Below, one piece after another: positions 27,226 through 35,516 of a DNA stretch of 64,000 bases (position 1 is the first letter of the stretch; the number at the start of each line of letters is the position of its first letter). This DNA comes from UBA6623 sp965238125 (GTDB lineage: Bacteria > Acidobacteriota > Terriglobia > Bryobacterales > UBA6623). The DNA lies in assembly GCA_965238125.1 (NCBI GenBank), contig OZ250179.1:5270001-5334000 (forward strand). The letters are read 5' to 3'. The notes beneath the pieces are model-generated. The model saw only the letters and a list, made by a program, of their open reading frames with translations, searched no databases and had not been told where the DNA came from. Both the position numbers and the translations under genes were made by a program.

Positions 27226-27999
27226 CTACCGAGAGCTGGGGAGAAGTGTGGTGTCGCGCGCTTCGCCGGGACGCAAAGTCCGACCCATCTCGCGGAAGAA
27301 GGTCTTTCCCCCTGTCGCGGAGTCAAACAACTCGAACATCGAGTTGATGTTCTCCAAAGGCGCCCACTGGGTCATATGACATTGCATCGAGGCCAACTCC
27401 TGTGCGCCGTACTTCGATCCATCGATCTCGGCCGTGATGAAGCGATCGTCGACTCGAGCCATTCGCGCTGGGACCCCAGGTTGACCGGGCTCTTCGGCGG
27501 GGAGCGACGCTGGCAGAGCAACGAAGTAGAGTCTCGACATTCGGTGCTGCGTGTCGGATGAGAGAAATACCTGGGTCGCAATGTCGCCGACTAGACGATG
27601 GTCGCGATGCCCTGTCGCCCCGTCAGGTCCCAAGGTGATCATCACGTCCGGCTTGAGCTCCTCGACAATGTCGCGCAGCCGATCGCGAATCCCCTGCATG
27701 GTGGCTGACTCGTAGACCTTTCCGTCCTGGAACTGCAGCAAGATAGGTTCGTGAATCCCGAGCTTCTGAGCCGAGCAACGCGCTTCTTTCTCTCGAGCGG
27801 CTCCAAGCTGCGGACCGGCGGGTATGTCAGTGTTGGCCACACCGGCCTGACCTGACGTTGTGGTGACGAGGTAAACATCATGCCCCTCGGCCGCGTACCG
27901 GGCGAGAACGCGGCCAACGCTAGTCTCGTCGTCAGGGTGTGCGAACACGGCAAGAAGGGTGGCCGCAGGCGTACAGGGAACCAAAAGCAAGACGAGCAA
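27226..27999 (-). CDS. secreted PIG-L family deacetylase
   Basis: The protein begins with a hydrophobic signal-like segment (LLLVPCTPAATLLAVF) followed immediately by the zinc motif AHPDDE of the LmbE/PIG-L N-acetylglucosaminyl deacetylase family. Other family features are the GQAGVANTDIPAGPQLGAAREKEA region and GPDGATGHRDHRLV with the third zinc ligand (His). About 257 residues. It probably removes acetyl groups from sugar conjugates. The start is a TTG at 27999; a stop codon lies in frame upstream. It is minus-strand, shortly upstream of the K3 remnant. Confidence 0.85.
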   Translation of the reverse strand: MLVLLLVPCTPAATLLAVFAHPDDETSVGRVLARYAAEGHDVYLVTTTSGQAGVANTDIPAGPQLGAAREKEARCSAQKLGIHEPILLQFQDGKVYESATMQGIRDRLRDIVEELKPDVMITLGPDGATGHRDHRLVGDIATQVFLSSDTQHRMSRLYFVALPASLPAEEPGQPGVPARMARVDDRFITAEIDGSKYGAQELASMQCHMTQWAPLENINSMFELFDSATGGKTFFREMGRTLRPGEARDTTLLPSSR

Positions 28000-28350
28000 A
28001 AAGCTGCTGAGTCGCCATGTCGTTCAAATCCGGCGGAGCTATCGTACTACGAACATCCGAGTCTTGTAGGTCGGAGGCACTCATACCCCCGCACGGCGGG
28101 GGCATCCAGACTGTCGGCTTTCTTGCTTCAACTGACGCTCCGGGACTACTAGTGAAAACCACCGATCCGTTGAAAGATCCGATCGTACCACGCACGGGCC
28201 GTTGATTCAGCTCGGCTTTTGACTCGGTCGATGAAGGTCTGGGTGCTCTAGGTTGCGGAAACAAGTGTGTTCCGGATTTCGCGCCACCTATCGAAGAGAA
28301 GCAGAGCGGAGTCCCAGCCTACGTTGCGAGTCACTGTAGACTGTGAGGCG
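28000..28350. other. intergenic region without recognised features
   Basis: About 350 bp between the divergently oriented PIG-L and membrane-protein genes. It should hold both promoters. A GC-rich short palindrome (CCCCCGCACGGCGGGGG, about 28087-28103) is the only visible structure. Confidence 0.5.
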
Positions 28351-29019
28351 ATGAACTCGGTGCCATCAGTCCGATTCGGGGGCGGCTGTGGAATAGTCGG
28401 ATGCGTGATCTTCGTCGCTGGCACGCTGATCCACCCGATGCAGGCGGATCCGAATGATGACCTGGCCGCTTTCACAGAGTACGCCGCCGATAGCTCTTGG
28501 GTCGCGAGTCACTTGATGCAGTTTTGCGGCTTTCTGCTCATCGTTCTTGCTTTGCTCGCGTTGGACCGCTTGATGCGGCCCGCCCGCGCACGGTCCTTCT
28601 CATCTTTTGGGTCGTTTGTGGCGGTTGCCAGCCTGGCGGTCTTAGCGGCCCTCCAGGCAGTAGACGGGGTCGCCTTGAAAATGACCGTCGATCAGTGGGC
28701 TCAAGCTCCTGAATCAGAAAGGCCCGACCTGTTTGCAGCTGCGATTGCCGTCCGCCGAATCGAGATCGGATTGGCAGCGCTGTGGTCGCTTGTCACTGGT
28801 GTTGCGGTGGTTCTGTTCGGGCTAGCTACAACCCTGAGCGACAACCTGCCACGCTGGTCCGGCTACGCCGTAGCTCTGGCGGGAGTGTTCTCCTGCGTCG
28901 GCGGCGTCGTGATGGCCCATGAGGGATTCTCGGCGACCGCGATGAATATCAACTTGTCGGCGCTGATTGTAATCGCTTGGGTCGCGTACATGAGCGTTCT
29001 GATGTTGAGGCGCTCCTGA
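28351..29019 (+). CDS. integral membrane protein, DUF4386-like
   Basis: From the ATG at 28351 the 222-residue protein has about six hydrophobic helices: GIVGCVIFVAGTLI, LMQFCGFLLIVLALLAL, FVAVASLAVLAALQ, LAALWSLVTGVAVVLFGLA, SGYAVALAGVFSCVGGVVMA and LSALIVIAWVAYMSVLML. The spacing and the short polar loops resemble the DUF4386 group of membrane proteins, whose function is unknown. It has no obvious partner. Confidence in the coding call is good; the family call is tentative. Confidence 0.7.
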   Translation: MNSVPSVRFGGGCGIVGCVIFVAGTLIHPMQADPNDDLAAFTEYAADSSWVASHLMQFCGFLLIVLALLALDRLMRPARARSFSSFGSFVAVASLAVLAALQAVDGVALKMTVDQWAQAPESERPDLFAAAIAVRRIEIGLAALWSLVTGVAVVLFGLATTLSDNLPRWSGYAVALAGVFSCVGGVVMAHEGFSATAMNINLSALIVIAWVAYMSVLMLRRS

Positions 29020-29149
29020 ACTTAGTGGGCTGGTCGCTGATAAGCGGGATTCCCATCCATTGAGCCGGTTCCCACCAAGCGCTGGATGCGCTGACGGTGG
29101 GGATCCCAACGAAGCGAGGGAACTGGGTGCTCGATTGTGACATCCGGGG

Positions 29150-30602
29150 ATTCTTCGAGGATGTCCGATAGTTCGTAGAAAGTAGCGACTCTCCGCTCCG
29201 GGCCGATAGGCTCGGAGGAGTTTTTGTTTTTCGGAAAAAGGAGAGTCGCTATGAAGAGACAATATCAGATCGACCGCGAGAACGCGGTCCGCCGATTCCG
29301 CAAGCAAGCCGAACAGAGCGAGCAGGAGTTGCAGCTGGACTTGCCGCTCAAGGAGGTCGCCGCCGCGTTGCAAGAAGGCGTCGGTCACTTGATGCGCCAG
29401 GCGGGCTTGGAACTCATGCAGCTCATCATGAGCAACGAGGTGCGCCATCTCGCCGGCGAACGCTACGAGCGCCGCGAGCCGGAGCAGCCTTTCCGCTGGG
29501 GACGCGAGAAAGGCTTTCTGGTCGTCGACGGACAGAAGGTTCCCATCGAGCGTCCGCGGATGCGCGGCCAGGACGGGCGCGAGCAACGCTTGGGCAGCTA
29601 CGAGTTGTTTCGCCGCTCCGAACCGCTCGATGCCGCCGTTTGGGACAAGCTGATGCTGGGGCTGTCGACGCGCAACTATTCGAAGGCCGTGCGCGAATTC
29701 GCCGCATCCTACGGCATCGAAAAGTCTGCGGTGAGCGATCATTTCGTGCGCCTGAGTCGCGAAAAGCTGCATGAGCTTGTGGAGCGTCCGCTGGACAAAC
29801 TCAAGCTCTGCGTGATCTATCTCGACGGCATCGAGTTCAAGGGCCAACATCTGATCGTGGCTCTGGGAGTCGCCGTGGACGGGGCCAAAACGGTTCTCGG
29901 GCTACGGCAGGGCGCGAGTGAGAACGCGACAGTTGTCGGCGAGTTGCCGGATGATCTGGTCGAGCGCGCGGTCGACTTTTCCGTTCCCATGCTGTACGTG
30001 TTGGACGGTTCGAAAGCACTGAGGAAGGCGGTGCGTAAGCATGCCGGGAGCCAAGCGTTGTTGCAGCGGTGCCCGTTGCACAAGCGTCGCAACGTGACGG
30101 CTCATCTACCGGAGCCATACCGCAACGCGGTGGAGCGCAAGATGATCAACGCCTATCAGATGGCCCACTACGACGATGCCAAGAAGGCGCTGCAGCGGTT
30201 GCACCGCGAGCTGATGGAGTTGAATCCGTCGGCGGCGCGCTCGTTGGAGGAGGGAATGGAGGAAACGCTGACGGTGCATCGGCTCAAGATCGACGGCTTG
30301 TTGCGTCTGACGCTGACGACAACGAACCCGATCGAGTCGGCCTTCTCGACGGTCGATCGCATTTGCAGCCGAGTCAAGTGTTGGCGGCGCGGCGATCACC
30401 GCGAGCGCTGGGTGGGAGCCGGTCTGTGGCTGGCGGAGAGAAGCTTCCGTCGCGTGAAAGGTTACAAGCAGTTGCCCCAGCTGTTGGCGCAACTCGCTAA
30501 GCTCGACACACCACCTCCGGCTCAGGCCCGCGTGGCGTAAACTACAACCTGCGGAGAGCCGCGAGTTTCAACGGAAATCCGGACATCCTCAAAAACAGCG
30601 AA
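29150..30602 (+). mobile_element. IS256-family element
   Basis: Around the transposase gene are imperfect inverted ends about 43 bp long, at about 29154-29196 and 30551-30593. Both contain GAGGATGTCCG towards the outside and CTCTCCGC on the inside. The outer edges are therefore near 29150 and 30602. No 8-bp target duplication is visible between 29142-29150 and 30602-30610, so the flanks may have been rearranged after insertion. The right end truncates the phage terminase small subunit gene. Confidence 0.75.
29251..30540 (+). CDS. IS256-family (mutator-type) transposase
   Basis: The ATG at 29251 follows a good ribosome site (AAGGAGAG at 29238-29245). The 429-residue protein has the mutator-type DDE core: D in CVIYLDGIEFKGQHL, D in VLDGSKALRKAV and E in NPIESAFSTVDR. 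The CPLHKRRNV motif typical of the family is also present. All catalytic residues are present and the frame is intact, so the element may be active. Confidence 0.95.
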   Translation: MKRQYQIDRENAVRRFRKQAEQSEQELQLDLPLKEVAAALQEGVGHLMRQAGLELMQLIMSNEVRHLAGERYERREPEQPFRWGREKGFLVVDGQKVPIERPRMRGQDGREQRLGSYELFRRSEPLDAAVWDKLMLGLSTRNYSKAVREFAASYGIEKSAVSDHFVRLSREKLHELVERPLDKLKLCVIYLDGIEFKGQHLIVALGVAVDGAKTVLGLRQGASENATVVGELPDDLVERAVDFSVPMLYVLDGSKALRKAVRKHAGSQALLQRCPLHKRRNVTAHLPEPYRNAVERKMINAYQMAHYDDAKKALQRLHRELMELNPSAARSLEEGMEETLTVHRLKIDGLLRLTLTTTNPIESAFSTVDRICSRVKCWRRGDHRERWVGAGLWLAERSFRRVKGYKQLPQLLAQLAKLDTPPPAQARVA

Positions 30603-30827
30603 CCAGTGGCAGAGCGCCGTGAATGCCGGTCCGTCGAGACTCGTCAGTAGGCCGAGCTGCTCGAGTTCGGCGGCGTTTTCGTCCCAGACGACCTTCGCTT
30701 CGTCCGTCAACCAGCCGGGACATTCAGGAGCGGCGCCGCTCGGCTGCGGAACCTTCGGAAGCGGTCGCTTCGAAGGGTTTCCTTCTAACTCGCGGATCGG
30801 GACGGGTTTCGGCGGTCTGCCACGCAT
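30603..30827 (-). pseudogene. phage terminase small subunit (P27-type), 3' end lost to IS256
   Basis: From the ATG at 30827 the protein reads MRGRPPKPVPIRELEGNPSK and continues RPLPKVPQPSG, the P27-family opening, then CPGWLTDEAKVVWDENAAELEQLGLLT, the conserved core. It normally extends to about 150-170 residues; here homology ends after LCHWFA, at the right edge of the IS256 element. The final codons before 30522 are IS sequence. The small subunit recognises viral DNA for packaging. The large subunit that should follow is absent. Confidence 0.85.
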
Positions 30828-30842
30828 GTTTCACTCCCTGAA

Positions 30843-30870
30843 AGGTGCGGTATCAATTGATACCGCACCT
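30843..30870. promoter_or_regulatory. 28-bp perfect palindrome, candidate operator
   Basis: A perfect inverted repeat, core GCGGTATCAATTGATACCGC, lies 16 bp upstream of the terminase start (minus-strand sense). There is no T-run, so it is more likely a repressor or regulator binding site for a symmetric dimer than a terminator. No second copy was seen in the window. Confidence 0.55.
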
Positions 30871-30884
30871 GGCAAAAGCCACCC

Positions 30885-31165
30885 ATGGGTCGTATTTGAG
30901 AGGGGGGCAAAAGCTGCGCATGCGCAGCTTTTGACAGGATCGAATGATTTGCGATCGCCATCAGACGTCGTGCGGTACTTTCGCCGAACGGTAGACGATC
31001 GCGGATCATTGGTTCAAACTCCCCGTGCGATAGTGTGCCTTCGCCCCCAACAGCAGCTTCTCGACAAACAAGAAAACTTCCAATTTCGCGAAAACTCGCG
31101 CGTGTGGGACGCGTGGTCTTGGTGCGCTGAGACTCCAAGGATTCGACCCGCCCCCGGTATCTCAT
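30885..31165 (-). pseudogene. DUF3102-like phage protein, degraded
   Basis: The segment encodes SHGEFEPMIRDRLPFGESTARRLMAIANHSILSK followed by AAHAQLLPPS, the hallmark of the DUF3102 family found in phage and plasmid regions. In intact members this is followed by a tryptophan-rich stretch, which is missing here; after PPS the frame continues with unrelated residues. The N-terminal 35 residues also look atypical. Part of the coding sequence (SKAAHAQLL) forms the perfect palindrome at 30908-30933. Its function is unknown. Confidence 0.55.
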
Positions 31166-31185
31166 TGTTCATCAACTACTTACAT

Positions 31186-31446
31186 TCACTCCCTAGCCGC
31201 TCGACAATCCGACTTGTCAAGTGGTGGACCAATTGGTACCGGACTTGCGGCGGCCGTGGCGAACAACGCCCGCTGTCCGGTGGACCCTTCGTCAAGTCGA
31301 GCTATTACCGTGGTGGCCCAGTCACGCATGAAGCGCGGATGCCGCTCGGGTGCGCCCAAGATGATGAGCGCGACGGCCCGGTTCAAGGCGTCCCACTTGG
31401 CCCGCTGTTGCTTGCTCGGGTTCTTCATCGGTTTGGCTCCTGTCAC
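31186..31446 (-). CDS. small phage-island protein of unknown function (86 aa)
   Basis: A GTG at 31446 starts a frame with the basic, helical opening PSKQQRAKWDALNRAVALIIL, then APERHPRFMRDWATTVIARLDEG and a low-complexity end. No family is recognised. It lies in the right place and on the right strand for the island's minus-strand operon. Its start codon falls inside the repeat array at 31442-31537. Confidence 0.45.
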   Translation of the reverse strand: MTGAKPMKNPSKQQRAKWDALNRAVALIILGAPERHPRFMRDWATTVIARLDEGSTGQRALFATAAASPVPIGPPLDKSDCRAARE

Positions 31447-31537
31447 GCGTTGTCACGCGTAACTTTCTATTTCTTTCTCTACTAGCTCTCAACCCCTACG
31501 CGGGCAAAATAAGGATCTACGCGTGACAACGCGTGAC
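31442..31537. repeat. four 9-bp iteron-like repeats around an AT-rich core
   Basis: GTCACGCGT occurs at 31442-31450 and 31452-31460. Its inverse ACGCGTGAC occurs at 31519-31527 and 31529-31537. Each pair is spaced by one base, so the two pairs form an exact 19-bp inverted repeat. The 58 bp between them are locally AT- and pyrimidine-rich (AACTTTCTATTTCTTTCTCTA). The arrangement resembles a replication origin or a cooperative operator and sits among the island's replication genes. Confidence 0.6.
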
Positions 31538-31546
31538 ACTTGGTCG

Positions 31547-31861
31547 TCAGAAGGGGAAGTCTGCTTCGGTTGGCTCGTCTGCTGGCTCCCTGGGCTCTCG
31601 GACCCACTCGGTCGGAACCAAGTCCGGTCTTGCAGTGATCGCGGACGCTAGACGGCCGGCACATTCAGCCAAAAATGGGGGGGCCTGTCCTCGTCGAAAC
31701 GCCTCCCGTTCAGGTGTGCGGCTCGAATAGTGGAATTTTAGATCGACTTCAAGCTCGGCAAGTTCTCGAAGATTGCCGTCGGTATCCGCAGCGGTGAACA
31801 CGGTGCATGTCACGCCACCGTATTTGCTCGTGATGTTGAAATAGACTTTTTGCTCGGGCAT
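31547..31861 (-). CDS. small phage-island protein with SSB-like acidic tail (104 aa)
   Basis: The 104-residue protein begins MPEQKVYFNITSKYGGVTCT with a predicted beta-rich body and ends DEPTEADFPF. The last residues resemble the C-terminal tip of single-stranded-DNA-binding proteins (acidic residues then a hydrophobic Pro-Phe), which docks replication partners. The body is not a clear OB fold from sequence alone. It directly follows the D5-type helicase gene (13 bp after that gene's restored stop), which fits a replication accessory role. Confidence 0.55.
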   Translation of the reverse strand: MPEQKVYFNITSKYGGVTCTVFTAADTDGNLRELAELEVDLKFHYSSRTPEREAFRRGQAPPFLAECAGRLASAITARPDLVPTEWVREPREPADEPTEADFPF

Positions 31862-31873
31862 TTGTTTTTCCTT

Positions 31874-33291
31874 TCAAGTGAGTGCTATACCTTCGTAAAC
31901 GCGGACTACTTGGAACGCCTCGCGGCGTTGTTTCGCGACGAGTCCCGGCACCGCGGCACGCAGATCCCGTCCGAAGCGTGCCTTTGTACCCGAATGCTCG
32001 CGACCCTGGTCCCGGCACCACGCCTGCCAAGCTGGAAAGCTTCGTCGATCGTCATCGACAGGCCGGGTCCGATTTCGCAGCGCTCTCGGAAGAATGCGCC
32101 GACGGGTGAACCCAGATCCTCGAGTTCGCGGATGGCCTCGACCGACGATCCCGGTTGAACGAACCGGCCGCGCTCCCTGAGTCGCTGCAGGCCGTCGAGC
32201 GACCAGCGCAGGATGCCGGGAAGCTCGCCGCGAAGCTGGTCGAACAGTTCGGTATCTTCTCGACCGAAGAAACTGTTGGTCATCGTGATCACCACAAACC
32301 TGCTCGCCATCGCGCCGCTTGCGTCGGCCAACCGGGGAAGCTCGTTGGTGAGCAATAGGAACCGCGTCGGCAGGGTCCCGGTCCAGGGCTCGCGGTGCTT
32401 ACGGTCGACCGTTAAAACATCTTCGCCTGAGATAGAAAGCAGCCGCTCGACGATAACGGCTTGATCACTGCGACCGCTCAGGCGCGCGTCGCTGACGACG
32501 GCGAGCGGTTTGCCAATTAGCGGCGCAAGGCCGAAGTTGGCGCTGAACGAACCAAGCGTAGGCCCCGCGACGTTTTCCTTGCCGAGCAACGCTGTTAGCA
32601 CGCGTGCGATCGTGCCTTTTCCGGCGCGTTTCGGCCCCACTAACAGGAAGATCTTCTGTTGCTGCGTGTCGCTCGTCAGCCAATAGCCAAAAGCCTCTTG
32701 CAGCGTCCCTATGGCTTCCTCGTCGGCACTCCAGACGGATCGAAGGAATGAAAGCCATTCGGCCGGCTCCGGTGCGAACGGATCGAAGGCGACCGGCAAA
32801 GCCGACGTCGTGAAGTAGTCGGGATCGTGGCCGAGCAGCTGCATCTCGGGTAGATGAAGCAGCCCGTTACAGCACGGGACTATTTCAGTCGGGTGCAAGT
32901 CGCAAACTTGCTCCAGCCAGGCGGGCGGCGTGATCTCGCTCGGAAGGTGCGTCGCCGCGCATAAGGCGTCCAGTGTTTCGGCGACCCGGCGGGTTGTCGG
33001 CTTGAATGGGCGCAAGGTTTTTTCGTCGCCGACTTTTGCGCTTTCCAGGTATTCGTAAAGCCGCGCCCGTAGATCGGCTTCGTCGACACGGCGGTAGTGC
33101 GAGCGTACCCACGCGAAGAACTCGCCGCGATGGTGGTAAAGCGTCGAGCGATCGTCGCGGGTGAAAGTATTGGCAACAAATCGCCGGGCGTTGGCGAGCG
33201 GGTCGGCGGCATCGAGAACAAGCGGAATTTCTTCGGCGTCTTTCGGTTCGACTGGACCGGCGCCGGATTTAGCCGGCGGGTCGGAAGTCAT
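31874..33291 (-). CDS. D5-type phage/plasmid primase-helicase, frameshifted near the end
   Basis: The ATG at 33291 (MTSDPPAKSG) is preferred over upstream alternatives because the sequence before it is low-complexity and overlaps the neighbouring gene. An N-terminal D5_N-like region is followed by a superfamily 3 AAA+ ATPase: Walker A GPKRAGKGTIARVL, and the LLLTNELPRLADASGAMASRFV region near the sensor and arginine finger. Near 32031 the frame shifts; the continuation AWQAWCRDQGREHSGTK ends at 31874. One missing G accounts for it. About 470 residues when restored. It would unwind the island's origin. Confidence 0.85.
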
Positions 33292-33350
33292 GAAGTGCTG
33301 CACGGTCCGCCGCTCGAAGGCCGCTTCTCTGTCCGGCCACCCCTGGAGGC

Positions 33351-33852
33351 TCACGCCCACGCCCCTTTCTCGGCGTCGGGGCCTCTCCACGTGCTCGCCG
33401 CCATTCGTTCGAGAATCTCGCGTTCCGACTCCTCCGCCACCTCCACTACTTCCAGCGCGCGCTGATCCACATGCCGCTCGATGCAATCGCGGACAAGCTC
33501 TCGCAGCGTCTTCGGTTCGATAGCGTCCACCTCAACGCTTTCGCCCTCGAAGTTCTTGCTCCGGCTATCGGTTTTCTTAGTGGGTCGGGTCGGTAGTTCC
33601 CAGGCCGCGATCTGGCGTGGGGTAACGGCTACGGATTGGAAGTACATATCCGCTCCGGGAGCGAAGGTTCTCAGATCGCTCTCAACCTTTCGGGGAATAT
33701 CGACGCCACTCGGATCGTGATCGCCGAAATAGTACAGATAGGCTGGCTTGCCACGTTCGGCGATATCCTCAGCTGCAGCATTCACAAAGGTCAAGCTCGG
33801 ATAGCCGCGGGTGACCATGAGCGGCACATCCCACGCCTCCGTTACCTCGAGA
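33351..33852 (-). pseudogene. Spo11/TopoVI-like TOPRIM protein, C-terminal part
   Basis: This is the downstream half of the gene starting at 35907, separated by IS1380 copy 3. It resumes LEVTEAWDVPLMVTRGYPS and contains YYFGDHDPSGVDI, which matches the second TOPRIM motif (DxD) of topoisomerase VI A and Spo11-like proteins. A linker and a charged C-terminus follow. Joined to the first half it would make about 295 residues, small for TopoVI A and typical of phage-encoded relatives. Confidence 0.75.
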
Positions 33853-35516
33853 CCAGGATTTCCATTTTGGCCCTGGCACGGTCACAGGATACACCCCCGC
33901 TGCGCCGAATACCACGTCTTTTCGCGCTGAACCCTGCACATCACCTCCGCCGGTAGGCGCCAGGGCTCGTCCGTCCGCTCACAGACGTTGATTGAGCGGA
34001 CTGAACGGCGCTCCGGCCGACACTGCTCCCTGCGAAACCTTTTTGGAGCCAAAAACTGTTGATCCTCGCCCGCAACGCTACCCACCCGGCACAGGCAGCG
34101 CCCAGATCCTATGCAGCATGTCACCGAACAGCCGCCGGTTCAGATGCCCCTCCGCCAGCAGCAACCAGTAGTAGCGAGCATGCTTGACCAGCCGACCGCC
34201 GGTCTTCATCAACCTGTGTTGCAAACTCGTTAGCGACCAGCTTTTGATTCGCTGCGGCAGCCCGAGCCGCCGCCACAGGTTGCCCAGGTTGTAGGCCAGC
34301 ACGCTGAGTTGCAGCCGTACCTCGTTGGCCCGGAAGCGGTGACACGACAAGCGGGTCCAGTGCGTGGCCTGTTTGCCTTCCTTGATCCACTGCTCCGCCG
34401 TGCCGCGCTTGTTGTAGAACCGTACGACCGAGCGGCTCGGCAAGCTCATGCTCGTCACGACAAATCCGACGCGCGGGAATAGTTCGCCCTGGTGATGCTC
34501 GACCTTGGCGACAACTCGCCTTGCCTTCGACCAGCTCTCGGCCTGATAGCGAAAACTCTTGTAGCGCACTAGGGGCTTGGCGTTCGGCCTACCCGGTGGC
34601 CGAAACAGGATGTCCTCGATCTCCAGCTCCAGGCTCTTGTTCGCCGGGATGCGAATCACGTAGTCCACGCCGCGCTCCTCCATCGCCTCGTAGATCTCGG
34701 GCTTGGCGAAGGCGGCGTCGGCGCGGAACGTCACCTGTTTGCCCTCCGCCTGTTGTCGTTCGATCTCCGGCAGTAGCAGCTCGTCCCAGTCCTCGGCGCT
34801 GTGCACGTTGCCGGGACGCAGCTTCGCGCCTAGGCAGTCGCCGTGCTGGTTGAACAGCAACAGCGGGTGATAGCAGAGGGACTCAAAATGGCCGTTGTAG
34901 GCACTGCCTTCCTGTTGGCCGTGGACGGGGCTCTCCGTGGAGTCCATGTCGAGCACCACGCGGTCTGAACCGTCGGGAGCTTCGGCTTGCGCGACCAGCT
35001 CCCGGTTCACTGCCATCAGCCCCAGCAAGTTCTCTTCGCTCGCCAGCATCTCCGTCTCGAAGCCATGCAGTGTCGAGGTCAAGGCTGCTCCGCGATCCCA
35101 GTTCCTTTTCGAGCCGATCAAGCGAAAGGTCGGATCGGCGGATACTCGAACGGCGTCATTGAGGTCCTCGTAGCCAGCGAGTCGGCTGTAGACCGACTGC
35201 CGCAGCAGATCGGCCAGCGCGAACTTCTTGTTCAAGCCTTGTCGCGAGTCGCTGAGATGCTCGTCGATCAGCTGGCCGAGTCCGAGTCGTTCATCCAGTT
35301 CGCGAACGAGAATCAGACCGCCATCCGAGGTGACTCGCGATCGTTGGAAATCGACTTTGAGAAATCCATTGAACGTGAGCTGAAACGGCTTGTTTTCTTT
35401 TTCACCCATCGGGTGTTGACCTCCATGGCGTCCTTATCGGGCTCTAGCCCCTATCAATAAAGACGCTGAAGGTCGCTGGATGGTCTGAAGCTCATACATC
35501 AAATTGAAAATGCGGG
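33853..35516 (-). mobile_element. IS1380-family element, copy 3 (complete, 1664 bp)
   Basis: Terminal repeats, read inward, are CCAGGATTTCCATTTTGG at 33853 and CCCGCATTTTCAATTTGA at 35516 (13 of 18 identical). The 5-bp target duplications CGAGA lie at 33848-33852 and 35517-35521. Removing the element and one duplication restores the TOPRIM gene frame (LEKDALAGVV joined to LEVTEAWDV). Confidence 0.93.
34078..35409 (-). CDS. IS1380-family transposase
   Basis: The 443-residue transposase is homologous along its full length to the copy at 23569-24900 but differs at many positions (for example VLDMDSTESPVHGQQ and FRADAAFAKPEIYEAME). The DDE residues are conserved. Intact frame, possibly active. 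The divergence from copies 1 and 2 is greatest at third codon positions, so it is a related lineage rather than a recent duplicate. Confidence 0.95.
   Translation of the reverse strand: MGEKENKPFQLTFNGFLKVDFQRSRVTSDGGLILVRELDERLGLGQLIDEHLSDSRQGLNKKFALADLLRQSVYSRLAGYEDLNDAVRVSADPTFRLIGSKRNWDRGAALTSTLHGFETEMLASEENLLGLMAVNRELVAQAEAPDGSDRVVLDMDSTESPVHGQQEGSAYNGHFESLCYHPLLLFNQHGDCLGAKLRPGNVHSAEDWDELLLPEIERQQAEGKQVTFRADAAFAKPEIYEAMEERGVDYVIRIPANKSLELEIEDILFRPPGRPNAKPLVRYKSFRYQAESWSKARRVVAKVEHHQGELFPRVGFVVTSMSLPSRSVVRFYNKRGTAEQWIKEGKQATHWTRLSCHRFRANEVRLQLSVLAYNLGNLWRRLGLPQRIKSWSLTSLQHRLMKTGGRLVKHARYYWLLLAEGHLNRRLFGDMLHRIWALPVPGG

Noticed and set aside
30908..30933. Palindrome with A and T runs read as a bidirectional terminator
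   Set aside because: The sequence is in the coding frame of the DUF3102-like gene (SKAAHAQLL, a family hallmark) and is followed by a downstream gene of the same operon, so a terminator would be misplaced.
31906..33486. Longer N-terminus for the D5-type helicase gene starting at 33486
   Set aside because: The extra 65 residues overlap the end of the TOPRIM gene, are rich in Arg and Gly and unlike the family; the ATG at 33291 is preferred.
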